From: Vulcanimicrobiota bacterium
Lineage (GTDB): Bacteria > Vulcanimicrobiota > Vulcanimicrobiia > Vulcanimicrobiales > Vulcanimicrobiaceae
Direction of reading: 5' to 3'
Length of the DNA stretch: 48,956 bases
NCBI GenBank assembly: GCA_003168375.1
Contig: PMSI01000006.1
Coordinates: forward strand, 1 to 48,956
The position numbers and the translations under genes are program-made. Within the stretch, counting starts at the first letter, position 1. Every line of letters begins with the position of its first letter. Of the stretch, positions 1-7,998 are shown in pieces. The notes under the pieces are model-generated. The model saw only the letters and a list, made by a program, of their open reading frames with translations, ran no database searches and was not told where the DNA came from.

Positions 1-22
1 CAGTTTTCGCCCGGCGTTAACA
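1..22. repeat. Insertion-sequence end at left edge of window
   Basis: The first 22 bases, read on the minus strand, start TGTTAACGCCGG and end AAAACTG. They match the last 21 bases of the window (48936-48956) at 17 of 21 positions, in opposite orientation. A TGT outer end is typical of IS21- and IS481-type elements. The rest of the element would lie to the left of the window, so the family cannot be fixed. Confidence 0.5.
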
Positions 23-34
23 TCGCTCATTGAT

Positions 35-373
35 CTAGTTGTTTACAATGTCGTCAGACACGATGCGGTACAGGCCATCTTCCTTCTTCAAGTAGGTGAA
101 CGAGGTAGTGAGGACGCCATCAACGGTAAGGTCCCATTCCACGGTTTCACCTAGCGGGATGGCATCGAACCAGCCCGTGATAGGGGCTATCCAATCTGGA
201 AAGAGCGCACTGCCCTCCGCGGGGCCTTCGGAGGTCGCCTCGGGCCCCTCCGCAATGCGGCTGCCAATACTGCGCTCATGAACCCTAGCGGTATATCCGA
301 ACAGGGAGGCGCACGTGATTGCTGTTCTCGCAAGAACGATTCGGCGCCTCTGGTCCTGGGCGCTGATCGAGGA
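35..373 (-). pseudogene. Possible start-less reading frame (gene remnant)
   Basis: A 113-codon open frame on the minus strand runs from just after an in-frame TAG (374-376) to a TAG at 35-37. Its C-terminal half reads like a real protein (GWFDAIPLGETVEWDLTVDG, then FTYLKKEDGLYRIVSDD), with acidic and aromatic residues spaced as in a small soluble domain. No ATG, GTG or TTG lies in frame near the upstream end, so the start has been lost or the frame is chance. I recognise no family. The IS end at 1-22 lies just downstream. The rest of 374-491 holds nothing I can call. Confidence 0.3.
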
Positions 374-491
374 CTACGTCCGCGCGAATTGAACGGAGCA
401 CAGGATCAGTGATATCCCTAGGCCAAGTCTGTCTTATCTCAAGACTACATCGGCGATCCGATGGTGACCGTAGCGTTACGGGGTGCGCTTA

Positions 492-2144
492 ATGCCGAAC
501 ATGAAGCCCGAGCCCTTTCGATTTCGCGATCATGACTCAGTAGGCAATTTGGACGCCGACCATGATCATGAACGCCTGCGCGATTGCTTTGTCGATCCGG
601 GTGCACTCGAATTGCTTCGAGACTGTGCAGCTTTACCGCGCATCATAGTGGGGCGAACCGGTGCTGGCAAAACAGCGCTGATTTTCAAACTGCGCCAACT
701 TGAGGACAATGTCACAGAATTCGAACCCGCTACGTTGTCCCTAAACTACATTTCAAATTCGACAATTCTTCCGTTCCTATTTAAGGTCGGAGTAAACCTG
801 GATCTTTTCTTCGACTTGCTTTGGCGACACGTCCTCGCAACGGAGTTTATACGTCAACGGTACGGCATTCACGACGAAGTGGGACAAGGGAATGCTCTCC
901 AGACGATGATCGAGCGCTTCTCCCGCGACGACTCGAAAAAGAAGGCCCTCGCGTACCTTCGGAGATGGGGTGACAAATTTTGGATTGACGCCGATGAGCG
1001 CGTTAAGGAGCTTACCGAGAAGCTTGAGAAGGCCATCCAATTGCAGGGCAATGTGGCGGGTTTGTCGAGTCGCGCGTCTCTCGAAGCCACGTTCAAACAC
1101 GCGGAAGAGGCAAAGCACGAGTTTGTGGAGCGATGTCAATATGTTTTGAACCAAGTGCAGGCGAGTGATTTGGCAGGCATCGTGGACCTCACCCAAGCCT
1201 GCCTTAACGATGAGCAGAGGCATCACTTTATCGTCATCGACAAACTAGATGACGACTGGGTGGACAATTCATACAAGGCCGCCCTCATTCGAGGACTAAT
1301 ACGTAGCGTTCGAGCATTCGCGAAAGTGCGATGCGCAAAGGTAATCGTGGCGCTGCGCCACGACCTGCTTGAACGCGTATTCGAAGACGAGAATTTAACT
1401 GCGCAGCGTGAGCATTTCGAAGGCCTCTTTTATTCGCTGCGGTGGGGTAGATCGCAGCTCACGCGTATGCTTGACGAACGGGTGAATAAGCTAGTACGAT
1501 CGCGCTACTCTGCGAGTCAGCGTGTGACGCATCGAGACGTCATGGTGTCGTCGCTCGGCGGTAAGCGAACGTCACCAAGCCCGCTTGATTACATGCTTGA
1601 TCGCACGCTGAATCGTCCGCGGGACTTGATCGCATTCTTCAACGAATGCATTAAGGCTGCAGGTGACGTTCCGAAAGTAACGGCGGACGTAATAAAGCGA
1701 GCGGAGCGCGCGTACTCTCAATCGCGATTGAACGCTCTAGATTGGGAGTGGAAGCTAAACTATCATAACTTGAGAAGCGCCGCTCAGGCTGTGCTCGGCA
1801 ATGGCCCGGAGTCGTTCGTCGTCGGCGACTTCTCGGATGAGACGTGCATCGGCTGGATTACAGCATTTACCAGGGAAGACGGTCAACCGGCGGGTCCATT
1901 CGGGGAAGCCGCGTCGCAATTCGACAAAGATTTCGACGGACCGCGCTTTCGGCGTACTGTTATCTGGCATCTCTACAACGTGGGCCTCGTAGGGCTGAAA
2001 ACCGGCAAAGCCGTCCCGTTCGAGTTCGCGTCTGATGGCGTATCTACAATATCACTTCTCGATATTTTAGATAGTACGCGGGTTACGATTCATCGCGCGT
2101 TCTGGAGAGCACTTGGTATTCGGGAGGCCGCTTTTCCGGGATAG
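492..2144 (+). CDS. P-loop ATPase, Sll1717 family
   Basis: A 550-residue ATPase of unknown cellular role. The N-terminal layout is characteristic of the Sll1717 family: an acidic stretch (GNLDADHDHERL), a short helix (CFVDPGALELL), then a Walker A motif GRTGAGKTA near residues 54-62. An acidic Walker B-like strand HHFIVIDKLDDDW sits mid-protein and a helical region follows. I chose ATG 492 because GGGG lies 8 bases before it; GTG 483 and ATG 501 are also possible. G+C is visibly lower than in the core genes to the right, and the gene lies beside a recombinase stub and a tRNA fragment, so it is probably acquired. Members often sit in mobile or defence-rich loci, but no partner gene is visible here. 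Confidence 0.72.
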   Translation: MPNMKPEPFRFRDHDSVGNLDADHDHERLRDCFVDPGALELLRDCAALPRIIVGRTGAGKTALIFKLRQLEDNVTEFEPATLSLNYISNSTILPFLFKVGVNLDLFFDLLWRHVLATEFIRQRYGIHDEVGQGNALQTMIERFSRDDSKKKALAYLRRWGDKFWIDADERVKELTEKLEKAIQLQGNVAGLSSRASLEATFKHAEEAKHEFVERCQYVLNQVQASDLAGIVDLTQACLNDEQRHHFIVIDKLDDDWVDNSYKAALIRGLIRSVRAFAKVRCAKVIVALRHDLLERVFEDENLTAQREHFEGLFYSLRWGRSQLTRMLDERVNKLVRSRYSASQRVTHRDVMVSSLGGKRTSPSPLDYMLDRTLNRPRDLIAFFNECIKAAGDVPKVTADVIKRAERAYSQSRLNALDWEWKLNYHNLRSAAQAVLGNGPESFVVGDFSDETCIGWITAFTREDGQPAGPFGEAASQFDKDFDGPRFRRTVIWHLYNVGLVGLKTGKAVPFEFASDGVSTISLLDILDSTRVTIHRAFWRALGIREAAFPG

Positions 2145-2272
2145 AACAGCGGCGAAGCACCTCCCGGTCGCTAAATCGTTCATATTCGGGACGGATCGGC
2201 GTCCGCGCCACAGAGCGCCTCGCGCGTCCTGAAAGATTGTCTTAAAAGGCCGAAGTTCGTAAAATCGGACTG

Positions 2273-2365
2273 ATGAGCAACCGCCTAATTGGTTACGCCC
2301 GGGTCAGCCTTGGAAGCCTGCCGTCGAAGATTGCAGCGTCGTCATCGTCTGTGCAAGATGTGTAG
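2273..2365 (+). pseudogene. Serine recombinase (resolvase) N-terminal stub
   Basis: The ATG at 2273 is followed by codons for MSNRLIGYARVS, the conserved first strand of serine resolvases and invertases, including the catalytic Ser at the end of the YxRVS motif. After that residue the frame loses all similarity and stops at TAG 2363-2365. This is a truncated or recombined stub. The rest of 2145-2590 contains short open frames on both strands but nothing I recognise; it is best read as decayed mobile DNA. Confidence 0.55.
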
Positions 2366-2589
2366 CCTGTCTTATTATCGTCCACTCGGCGATCGTGACA
2401 CCCGGATGGTCCAACGGGTCTACCGAGTTGTTGCGGACCGCGAAAAGGTCGCGGCCACAAATCATTTCGACACCCTTGGGACCACGCTGAAACCCACGGG
2501 CTAAGGTTGTATGAAATGGTGTTTTCAAGGACTTACGGCCGAAAAACCGCGTAACCACGGGCTTGTTTGGTAACGACCTCGAATTGACA

Positions 2590-2627
2590 CTGTAGAGGTC
2601 AGAAGTTCAATCCTTCTGCCGCCCACC
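2590..2627 (+). other. tRNA 3' fragment, candidate att site
   Basis: Reading right to left, this has the 3' half of a tRNA. There is an acceptor strand GCCGCCC (2618-2624) followed by ACC, and a T arm with stem AGAAG/CTTCT (2601-2605, 2613-2617) around the loop TTCAATC. A variable loop AGGTC precedes it. No matching GGGCGGC 5' acceptor strand lies in the 90 bases upstream, so this is not a complete gene. A tRNA 3' end left on the right of foreign DNA is the usual footprint of an integrative element that rebuilt the intact tRNA at its other end, here off the left side. Confidence 0.55.
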
Positions 2628-2634
2628 GGCTTTG

Positions 2635-2678
2635 CCCAAAAGCCCCAGTAGCCGCCCTTTCTTATCTCGCCTGGGGCT
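2635..2678 (-). terminator. Hairpin after the DUF7336 gene
   Basis: AGCCCCAG (2641-2648) pairs with CTGGGGCT (2671-2678) across a 22-base loop. On the minus strand the hairpin begins at the stop codon of the 2678-2929 gene and is followed by TTTTGGGC, a weak intrinsic-terminator pattern. Confidence 0.45.
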
Positions 2679-2929
2679 CAGTCGTCAGCCGAGGTGATGG
2701 AGCCGTCAGGCCAGCCCCGATCGTAGCCCTCGGACCAATAGTCCAAATCCAAACGAGTTTCATGGATTTCGAAGCCATCCATGTGGGTGCGGAATCCAGG
2801 CTGGTCGCGCTTTCGCTCTATGGCCGCTTCGGCGTTCGCCCGCGTGCTGTAGACACCAATGAGAAACTCATGCCCCTCCGAGTCGTCGTTCTCGGGCTCG
2901 ATGTGCCAGAGCATGTAGACGTCGTCCAT
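2678..2929 (-). CDS. Small DUF7336-type protein
   Basis: An 83-residue acidic protein of unknown function. Its pattern matches the DUF7336 family: an opening strand VYMLWHIEP, the segment HEFLIGVYSTRANAEAAIER, then GFEIHETRLD and a closing YWSEGY. These small single-domain proteins are scattered through bacteria, often near mobile DNA. ATG 2929 is the only reasonable start. It lies between two copies of a 12-base tRNA-end sequence (2616-2627 and 3019-3030), so it may be part of the same accessory segment. No signal peptide or catalytic motif is visible. Confidence 0.6.
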   Translation of the reverse strand: MDDVYMLWHIEPENDDSEGHEFLIGVYSTRANAEAAIERKRDQPGFRTHMDGFEIHETRLDLDYWSEGYDRGWPDGSITSADD

Positions 2930-3018
2930 CTGGTCAGTCTATCAGTCGCGCCGCCCGCGTCCGCCCTTTATGGGCAAGCGGCGCCCTTCTTGGGCAGACC
3001 CCGGGTTCTTGGGCAAAG

Positions 3019-3030
3019 CTGCCGCCCACC
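3019..3030 (+). repeat. Second copy of the tRNA 3'-end sequence
   Basis: CTGCCGCCCACC here repeats 2616-2627 exactly. The flanks also carry an inverted decamer, GCTTTGCCCA at 2629-2638 and TGGGCAAAGC at 3010-3019. This copy lacks a T arm, but lies 9 bases before a strong plus-strand terminator stem, as a native tRNA 3' end would. Confidence 0.4.
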
Positions 3031-3039
3031 ATCTCCAGG

Positions 3040-3067
3040 AAACCGCGCTCAACGCGGTTTTCCTTTT
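3040..3067 (+). terminator. Intrinsic terminator, plus strand
   Basis: AAACCGCG (3040-3047) pairs perfectly with CGCGGTTT (3053-3060) around CTCAA, followed by TCCTTTTTT. No plus-strand protein gene ends nearby; it most likely served the tRNA whose 3' end lies upstream. Confidence 0.65.
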
Positions 3068-3105
3068 TTCGCCGGCCGAGAAAAGCGCGCTTGCACGGCT
3101 GACCG

Positions 3106-3810
3106 CTACATGGCGTGGCCTATCAGCCGCGCGAGGCCGTAGGCGGCGCCGGCGGCGAGCGCGCCGATGAACCACGTCTGCAACGCCCCCATGAAGACCG
3201 GCGTCGCCAGCACGCGCGCGCGTACCGCGCCGAACACGAGCAGCGCGAACGTCGTGAACACGATCGACCATAGCAGCGCCTGCTGCGCGTTCGGAATGAA
3301 CACGTACGGCGCGAGCGGGAAGATCCCGCCGAGCACGTAGCCCCCGCCGACCAGCGCCGCGCTGCGCGGCGCGGCCCGCTCGTCCGGACGCTCGAGGCCG
3401 AGCTCGTTGCGCATCATGAACTCGACCCACTGCTCGCGGTCGCCCGTGATCTCGTTGACGACGCGCGTGAGGACCGGCTCGCGGACGCCGTAGCCGTGCA
3501 GGATCTGCGCGACCTCGGCCCGCTCCTCGCTCGGAACCTCGTGCGTCTCGCGGATCTCGCGAGCGTACTCCTTGGCGTAGTGCGCAACGTCGGTGCGGGC
3601 GGCCAGGTAGCCGCCCAGTCCCATCGAGATCGCACCGGCGACGATCTCGGCGAGGCCGGCCGTCACGACGAGCCCGCTCGCCGCGACCGCGCCGGTCACG
3701 CCGGCCGCCAGCGCGAACGGTACCGTGAGCCCATCGGCCATCCCAAGGACGAGATCGCGGATCGACTGGGTCGAGGGGCCGTGGCGCTCGCTCTCGGCGG
3801 CTTGGTTCAT
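3106..3810 (-). CDS. VIT1/CCC1-family transporter
   Basis: A 234-residue membrane protein of the vacuolar iron transporter (VIT1/CCC1) family, which moves Fe2+ or Mn2+ across membranes. The first helix region has the family's early motif (DLVLGMADGLTVPFALAAG). A second helix (GLVVTAGLAEIVAGAISMGL) is followed by a cytoplasmic helical stretch rich in Glu and Arg, where the family binds metal. Two or three more helices close the protein. ATG 3810 is chosen because upstream sequence is low-complexity and lacks a family match. The gene is divergent from thrS with an 86-base gap. Confidence 0.8.
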   Translation of the reverse strand: MNQAAESERHGPSTQSIRDLVLGMADGLTVPFALAAGVTGAVAASGLVVTAGLAEIVAGAISMGLGGYLAARTDVAHYAKEYAREIRETHEVPSEERAEVAQILHGYGVREPVLTRVVNEITGDREQWVEFMMRNELGLERPDERAAPRSAALVGGGYVLGGIFPLAPYVFIPNAQQALLWSIVFTTFALLVFGAVRARVLATPVFMGALQTWFIGALAAGAAYGLARLIGHAM

Positions 3811-3896
3811 CGGGAGATCGTAGCGGACCGGGGCGAGTTCGTCACGCCTGCGGTCGCGTGTGAGGCACGCCGAACGCGTGCGGCGAAAGGACCGGC

Positions 3897-5639
3897 GTGA
3901 CGACCTCGACGACTCCGGCACGGCCCGAGGGGCCCCTCGCGGACATCGCGCACCTCCGCCACACCGCCGCCCACGTGCTCGCGTACGCGGTACAGGACCT
4001 CTTCCCCGACGCCAAGCCGACGATCGGCCCGGCGATCGAGAACGGGTTCTACTACGATTTCGATCGCACGGAGCCGTTCACGACGGAGGACCTCGAAACG
4101 CTCGCGGCGCGGATGCGCGAGATCGTGAAGGCCGACTACCCGATGACCGGCCGGCGCGTCTCGCGCGAGGAAGCGATCGAGGCGTTCCGCGACAACCCGT
4201 ACAAGATCGAGATCGCGCGCGAGATCCCCGAGGGCGACCCGATCACGCTCTACACGATCGGTGGGTTCACCGATCTGTGCCGCGGCGGCCACGCCGATTC
4301 GACGGGCGCGATCGGGGCGCTCGAGCTGGAGTCCGTCGCCGGCGCGTACTGGCGTGGCAAGTCCGAGAACCCGATGCTGCAGCGGATCTACGGGACCGCG
4401 TTCGTGACGCAGCAGGAGCTCGACGACTATCACGCCTTCCTAGAAGAAGCCGCGAAGCGCGACCATCGCAAGCTCGGCGCCGAGCTCGACCTCTACCACG
4501 TCGACGAGATGGCCGGCGGCGGGCTGATCTTCTGGCACCCGCGCGGCGCGATCATGCGCGGGCTCGTCGAGGCGTTCATCCGCGACGGCCTGCGCGAGCG
4601 CGGGTACCTGCCGGTCGTGACGCCGCACATCGTACACGAGAATCTGTACGCAACCTCGGGCCACCTCGAGAACTTCGGTGACTCGATGTTCGGGCCGATC
4701 GAGGTCGAGGGTCAGCGGTTCCGTCTCAAGCCGATGAACTGCCCCGGCCACATCCTGATCTACGCGAACGAAGGCCGCTCGTACCGCGACCTGCCGCTGC
4801 GCTACAGCGAGTTCGGGACCGTGTACCGGTTCGAGCTGAGCGGGACGCTGCATGGCCTGACGCGCGTGCGCGGCTTCACGCAGGACGACGCGCACCTCTT
4901 CTGCACGCCGGAGCAACTGCAAGCCGAGTTCGAGCAGACGGTCGACGAGGCGCTGCGGCTGATGGAAGCGTTCGGCTTCAGCGAGTTCGAGTATTTCCTG
5001 AGCACGCGCGCCGAACGAGGCGCGACCGACGAGATCGCCGAGGCCGCGATCCGCAACGCGCTGGAGTCGCACAACCTCCCGTACCAGATCGACGACGGCG
5101 GCGGCGCATTCTACGGACCCAAGCTCGACATCAACCTGCGCGACGCGATCGGCCGCAAGTGGCAGCTCGGCACGGTGCAGGTCGACTTCGTGCTGCCGGA
5201 GCGATTCGAGCTGAAGTACCGCGGCTCAGACGGCCAGGATCACCGCCCGGTGATGATCCACCGCGCGCTCGCCGGCTCGCTGGAGCGTTTCTTCGGCGTG
5301 CTCATCGAGCACTACGGCGGGAACTTCCCGGCCTGGCTCGCGCCGACGCAAGCCATGGTCGTGCCGATCTCCGAACACCAGCTCGACTATGCGTACGAGA
5401 TTCGTGGCCGGCTGCGTGCGCGCGGCTTCCGCATCGACACCGACGCGTCGAACGAGAAGCTCGGTTACAAGATCCGCCACTGGAAGACGCAGAAGCTTCC
5501 CTACATCCTGGTCGTCGGAAAGAGCGAGCTGGCCGACGGCACCGTCAACGTCAACGAGCGCGGGATCGACGAGAAGCGGACGGTGAGCGTCGATGCGTTC
5601 GCCGAGGAGCTGGCAGCGAGGATCGCCGCGAAGCGTTAG
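3897..5639 (+). CDS. thrS: Threonine--tRNA ligase
   Basis: Charges tRNA-Thr in the cytoplasm. At 580 residues it lacks the usual N-terminal TGS domain (family about 640) and starts directly at the editing domain. The editing sites are HTAAH (22-26) and DLCRGGH (Cys128, His132). The class II catalytic core holds the zinc ligands Cys282 (NCPGH), His333 (DDAHLF) and His455 (MIHRALAG), followed by the anticodon-binding domain. The GTG start at 3897 is preceded by GAAAGG. The gene converges on the MFS gene with a 4-base end overlap. Confidence 0.95.
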   Translation: MTTSTTPARPEGPLADIAHLRHTAAHVLAYAVQDLFPDAKPTIGPAIENGFYYDFDRTEPFTTEDLETLAARMREIVKADYPMTGRRVSREEAIEAFRDNPYKIEIAREIPEGDPITLYTIGGFTDLCRGGHADSTGAIGALELESVAGAYWRGKSENPMLQRIYGTAFVTQQELDDYHAFLEEAAKRDHRKLGAELDLYHVDEMAGGGLIFWHPRGAIMRGLVEAFIRDGLRERGYLPVVTPHIVHENLYATSGHLENFGDSMFGPIEVEGQRFRLKPMNCPGHILIYANEGRSYRDLPLRYSEFGTVYRFELSGTLHGLTRVRGFTQDDAHLFCTPEQLQAEFEQTVDEALRLMEAFGFSEFEYFLSTRAERGATDEIAEAAIRNALESHNLPYQIDDGGGAFYGPKLDINLRDAIGRKWQLGTVQVDFVLPERFELKYRGSDGQDHRPVMIHRALAGSLERFFGVLIEHYGGNFPAWLAPTQAMVVPISEHQLDYAYEIRGRLRARGFRIDTDASNEKLGYKIRHWKTQKLPYILVVGKSELADGTVNVNERGIDEKRTVSVDAFAEELAARIAAKR

Positions 5640-6793
5640 GCGGTGGAGCGCGTCCAAAGCGCTGCGGCGAGCGCTGCTGCAAACGCTTGCACGATGACGA
5701 TCAGCGCAACGGTTGCGGGCCAGCCGCCATGGTTCCAAATGCCGGCCGGCAAGACAGCGCCGAGTCCGCCGCCGATGTAGTAGACGGTGATGTAGAGCGC
5801 CGCTGCTGTCGAACGGTGATCGCGCGCGACGACACCGATGTACCCTTGCGAGGCGGCTTGGGCGGCGAACACGCCGGTCGACATTACCGCCAGGCCCGCC
5901 ACGATCGTCGCGATGTTCGGGATCAGTGTCAGCAGCACGCCGGCGGCGCTGACGGCGATCGCGATCAGCACGGCGCGCCGATGGCCGAGCCGGTCGATCA
6001 GCCGGCCCGCGACCGGGGTCACGACGACGCCGGCGAGGTAGACGAAGAACACGTTGCCCAGCGCGAGCGTCCCCAGCGAGAACGGCGGCGCGGCGAGATA
6101 GTACGTCGCGAACGTGAACGCCGCCACCAGCGAGAACAGGACGGTCGCACCGACCGCGTACGTCGCCAGGAGGACAGGGTCGCGCACGAACCGGCTAACC
6201 GCGTGCAGCGCCCCGCTCGCCGATGACTGGCGTACGAAACGGCGCGAACGCGGCAGCCAGATCCACACGATCGCGCCACCCGCGAGGTTCAACACGCCGA
6301 GCACCACGAACGCCAGGTGCCAGTCCCACCGGTCGGCGACCACCGCCGTCACGTACCGTCCGAGAAAACCGCCGAGCACGTTCCCGGCGATGTACGCCCC
6401 GATCGCCCGCCCGCCGATCGCGGCCGGAAACTCCTCGGCGATATATGCCAGCGTCACCGCGAACACGGCCGGCATGAACAGGCCTTGGACGAAGCGCCAC
6501 ACGAGCAGCGCGTGCAGCGTCGTCGCGTTCGCGGCAGCGAAGGTGACGAGCGCGAGCCCGAAGATCGCGCTGACGATCACGCGCTTGCGGCCGAGCGCGT
6601 CAGCGAGCGGGCCGACGAACGGCGCCGCCAGCGCGCAGGCGAACGTCAGCACCGAGATCGTCGCGCCGACGGCCGCTTCGCCGGTGTGGAACTCGGCGCG
6701 CAGCGACGGCAGCAGCGGCTGCGTCGCGTACATGTCGAGGAAAGCGCTTCCGCCGCACGCGGCGACGGCCAGGTAGCGCGGATCGAGGCGCAC
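5636..6793 (-). CDS. MFS transporter, YnfM/Bcr-like
   Basis: A 385-residue, roughly 12-helix major facilitator protein. The loop 2-3 signature is clear (GPLADALGRKRVIV), and a second partial copy begins the C-terminal half (GRLIDRLGHRRAVL). Its start (AVAACGGSAFLDMYATQPLLP) resembles YnfM-like putative effluxers, but the substrate is unknown. GTG 6793 is the first in-frame start. It is divergent from the AlkZ-like gene with 55 bases between, so the two may share a promoter region. Confidence 0.82.
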   Translation of the reverse strand: MRLDPRYLAVAACGGSAFLDMYATQPLLPSLRAEFHTGEAAVGATISVLTFACALAAPFVGPLADALGRKRVIVSAIFGLALVTFAAANATTLHALLVWRFVQGLFMPAVFAVTLAYIAEEFPAAIGGRAIGAYIAGNVLGGFLGRYVTAVVADRWDWHLAFVVLGVLNLAGGAIVWIWLPRSRRFVRQSSASGALHAVSRFVRDPVLLATYAVGATVLFSLVAAFTFATYYLAAPPFSLGTLALGNVFFVYLAGVVVTPVAGRLIDRLGHRRAVLIAIAVSAAGVLLTLIPNIATIVAGLAVMSTGVFAAQAASQGYIGVVARDHRSTAAALYITVYYIGGGLGAVLPAGIWNHGGWPATVALIVIVQAFAAALAAALWTRSTA

Positions 6794-6848
6794 CCCCTAT
6801 CCTAGCGCGCAGGCCGGGCCGGCGAAACCGTGCAATGTCGCAGGTTCG

Positions 6849-7979
6849 GTGGCGATCACGACGGCAAACGACACCAAGCTGCGTGCTTGGTGGTCGCGCA
6901 AACAGGGCCTCGACGGCAGTATGGCGGGAAAAAGCGCGCCGCAGGTACTGTCGCATGCCGGGTGGGCGCGATCGGTCGGCGGGGTGGGACCGTATCTGAC
7001 GCTGTTCGCGCGCGCCGGGATCGCTCGTGCCGCCGCCGACACCGCGGTCGCCGCCCTCGAGATCGCCGAGCTGCCCAGCGCGCGCGGCTGCACGTACGTG
7101 CTGCCGGCGGAGGACTTCGCGCTCGGTCTGACCGTCGGCGGCGGCAACAACGGCGACCTGCGGACCGCGGAGAAGCTCGGCGCGGCGCCCGGCGAGATCG
7201 AGAACCTCTGCAAGAGCTTGGTCGCCGCGCTCAACGGCCGCGCGCTCGACCCGGACGGACTGCGCGCGGCACTCGGCGACCGCGTTCGCGACTTCGGCGC
7301 AGAAGGCCGCAAGCGGGGGATGGTGACGACGCTTCCCGTCGCGCTCGGGATGCTGCAGACGGCCGGCGAGATCCGGCGGATCCCGACCAACGGCCGGCTC
7401 GATCAGCAGCGCTATCGCTACGTGCGGTGGCAACCGAACCCGCTAGCGAACGCACCATCGCGAACCGACGCCTTCGAAGCGCTCGCGCGTCGCTTCTTCG
7501 CCTGGATCGGACCGGCGACGTTCGAGGACTTCCGCGTGTTCTCCGGACTCGGCGCCAACGCGGCGAAAGACGCGATGGCGCCGCTGGATCTGCAGCCGCT
7601 CGCGCCGGGCGACGGCCTGCTGTTGCTTCCGGAAGACCGCGAGGCGTGGTCGGGGTTCGAGCCGCCGAGCGACCCGCAGTACGTGCTGGTGAGCTCGCTC
7701 GACGCGCTCTTCGCGCTGCGGCGCGATCCTCGCGACCCGCCGAGCCATGCGATCGTCGACCGCGGCCGGTTGATCGGTCACTGGGAGTTCGACGTCGAGA
7801 CGGAGTCGATCGCGTGGAGCGCGTCCGTCGACGCAGACGCCGAGTTGCGCGGCGCCGTCGCGCGCACGGAAGCGTACGTGCGCGATCAGCTCGGCGACGC
7901 GCGCTCGTTCAGCCTCGACAGCCCGCAAAGCCGAGCGCCTCGCGTCGCCGCGCTGCGCGCAGCGCAGCCGCGACCGTAG
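6849..7979 (+). CDS. Winged-helix protein, AlkZ/YcaQ-like
   Basis: A 376-residue soluble protein that looks like the HTH_42 (PF06224) winged-helix family, which includes the AlkZ/YcaQ DNA glycosylases that unhook crosslinks. Supporting features are the N-terminal Trp/Arg-rich helix with a QGLDG segment, the middle segment RGCTYVLPAEDFALGL where the family has a conserved Arg-Gly strand, the helical wings, and the C-terminal GRLIGHWEFD strand of the barrel-like end. The catalytic Gln-x-Gln pair of true AlkZ is not evident, so activity is uncertain. GTG start; 19 bases before tsaD on the same strand. Confidence 0.55.
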   Translation: MAITTANDTKLRAWWSRKQGLDGSMAGKSAPQVLSHAGWARSVGGVGPYLTLFARAGIARAAADTAVAALEIAELPSARGCTYVLPAEDFALGLTVGGGNNGDLRTAEKLGAAPGEIENLCKSLVAALNGRALDPDGLRAALGDRVRDFGAEGRKRGMVTTLPVALGMLQTAGEIRRIPTNGRLDQQRYRYVRWQPNPLANAPSRTDAFEALARRFFAWIGPATFEDFRVFSGLGANAAKDAMAPLDLQPLAPGDGLLLLPEDREAWSGFEPPSDPQYVLVSSLDALFALRRDPRDPPSHAIVDRGRLIGHWEFDVETESIAWSASVDADAELRGAVARTEAYVRDQLGDARSFSLDSPQSRAPRVAALRAAQPRP

Positions 7980-7998
7980 CCGGCGGCTCGAAGCGACG

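Noticed and set aside
96-281. Plus-strand 61-codon frame near the left edge
   Set aside because: The opposite strand reads as a more protein-like sequence over the same bases; this frame is Ser/Pro-rich without pattern.
2304-2558. Minus-strand 84-codon frame beside the recombinase stub
   Set aside because: No recognisable motif, overlaps the stub, and lies in decayed DNA; not enough to call a gene.
3000-3030. A complete tRNA gene ending at the second GCCGCCCACC
   Set aside because: No T arm, anticodon arm or 5' acceptor strand can be drawn upstream; only the 3' end sequence is repeated.
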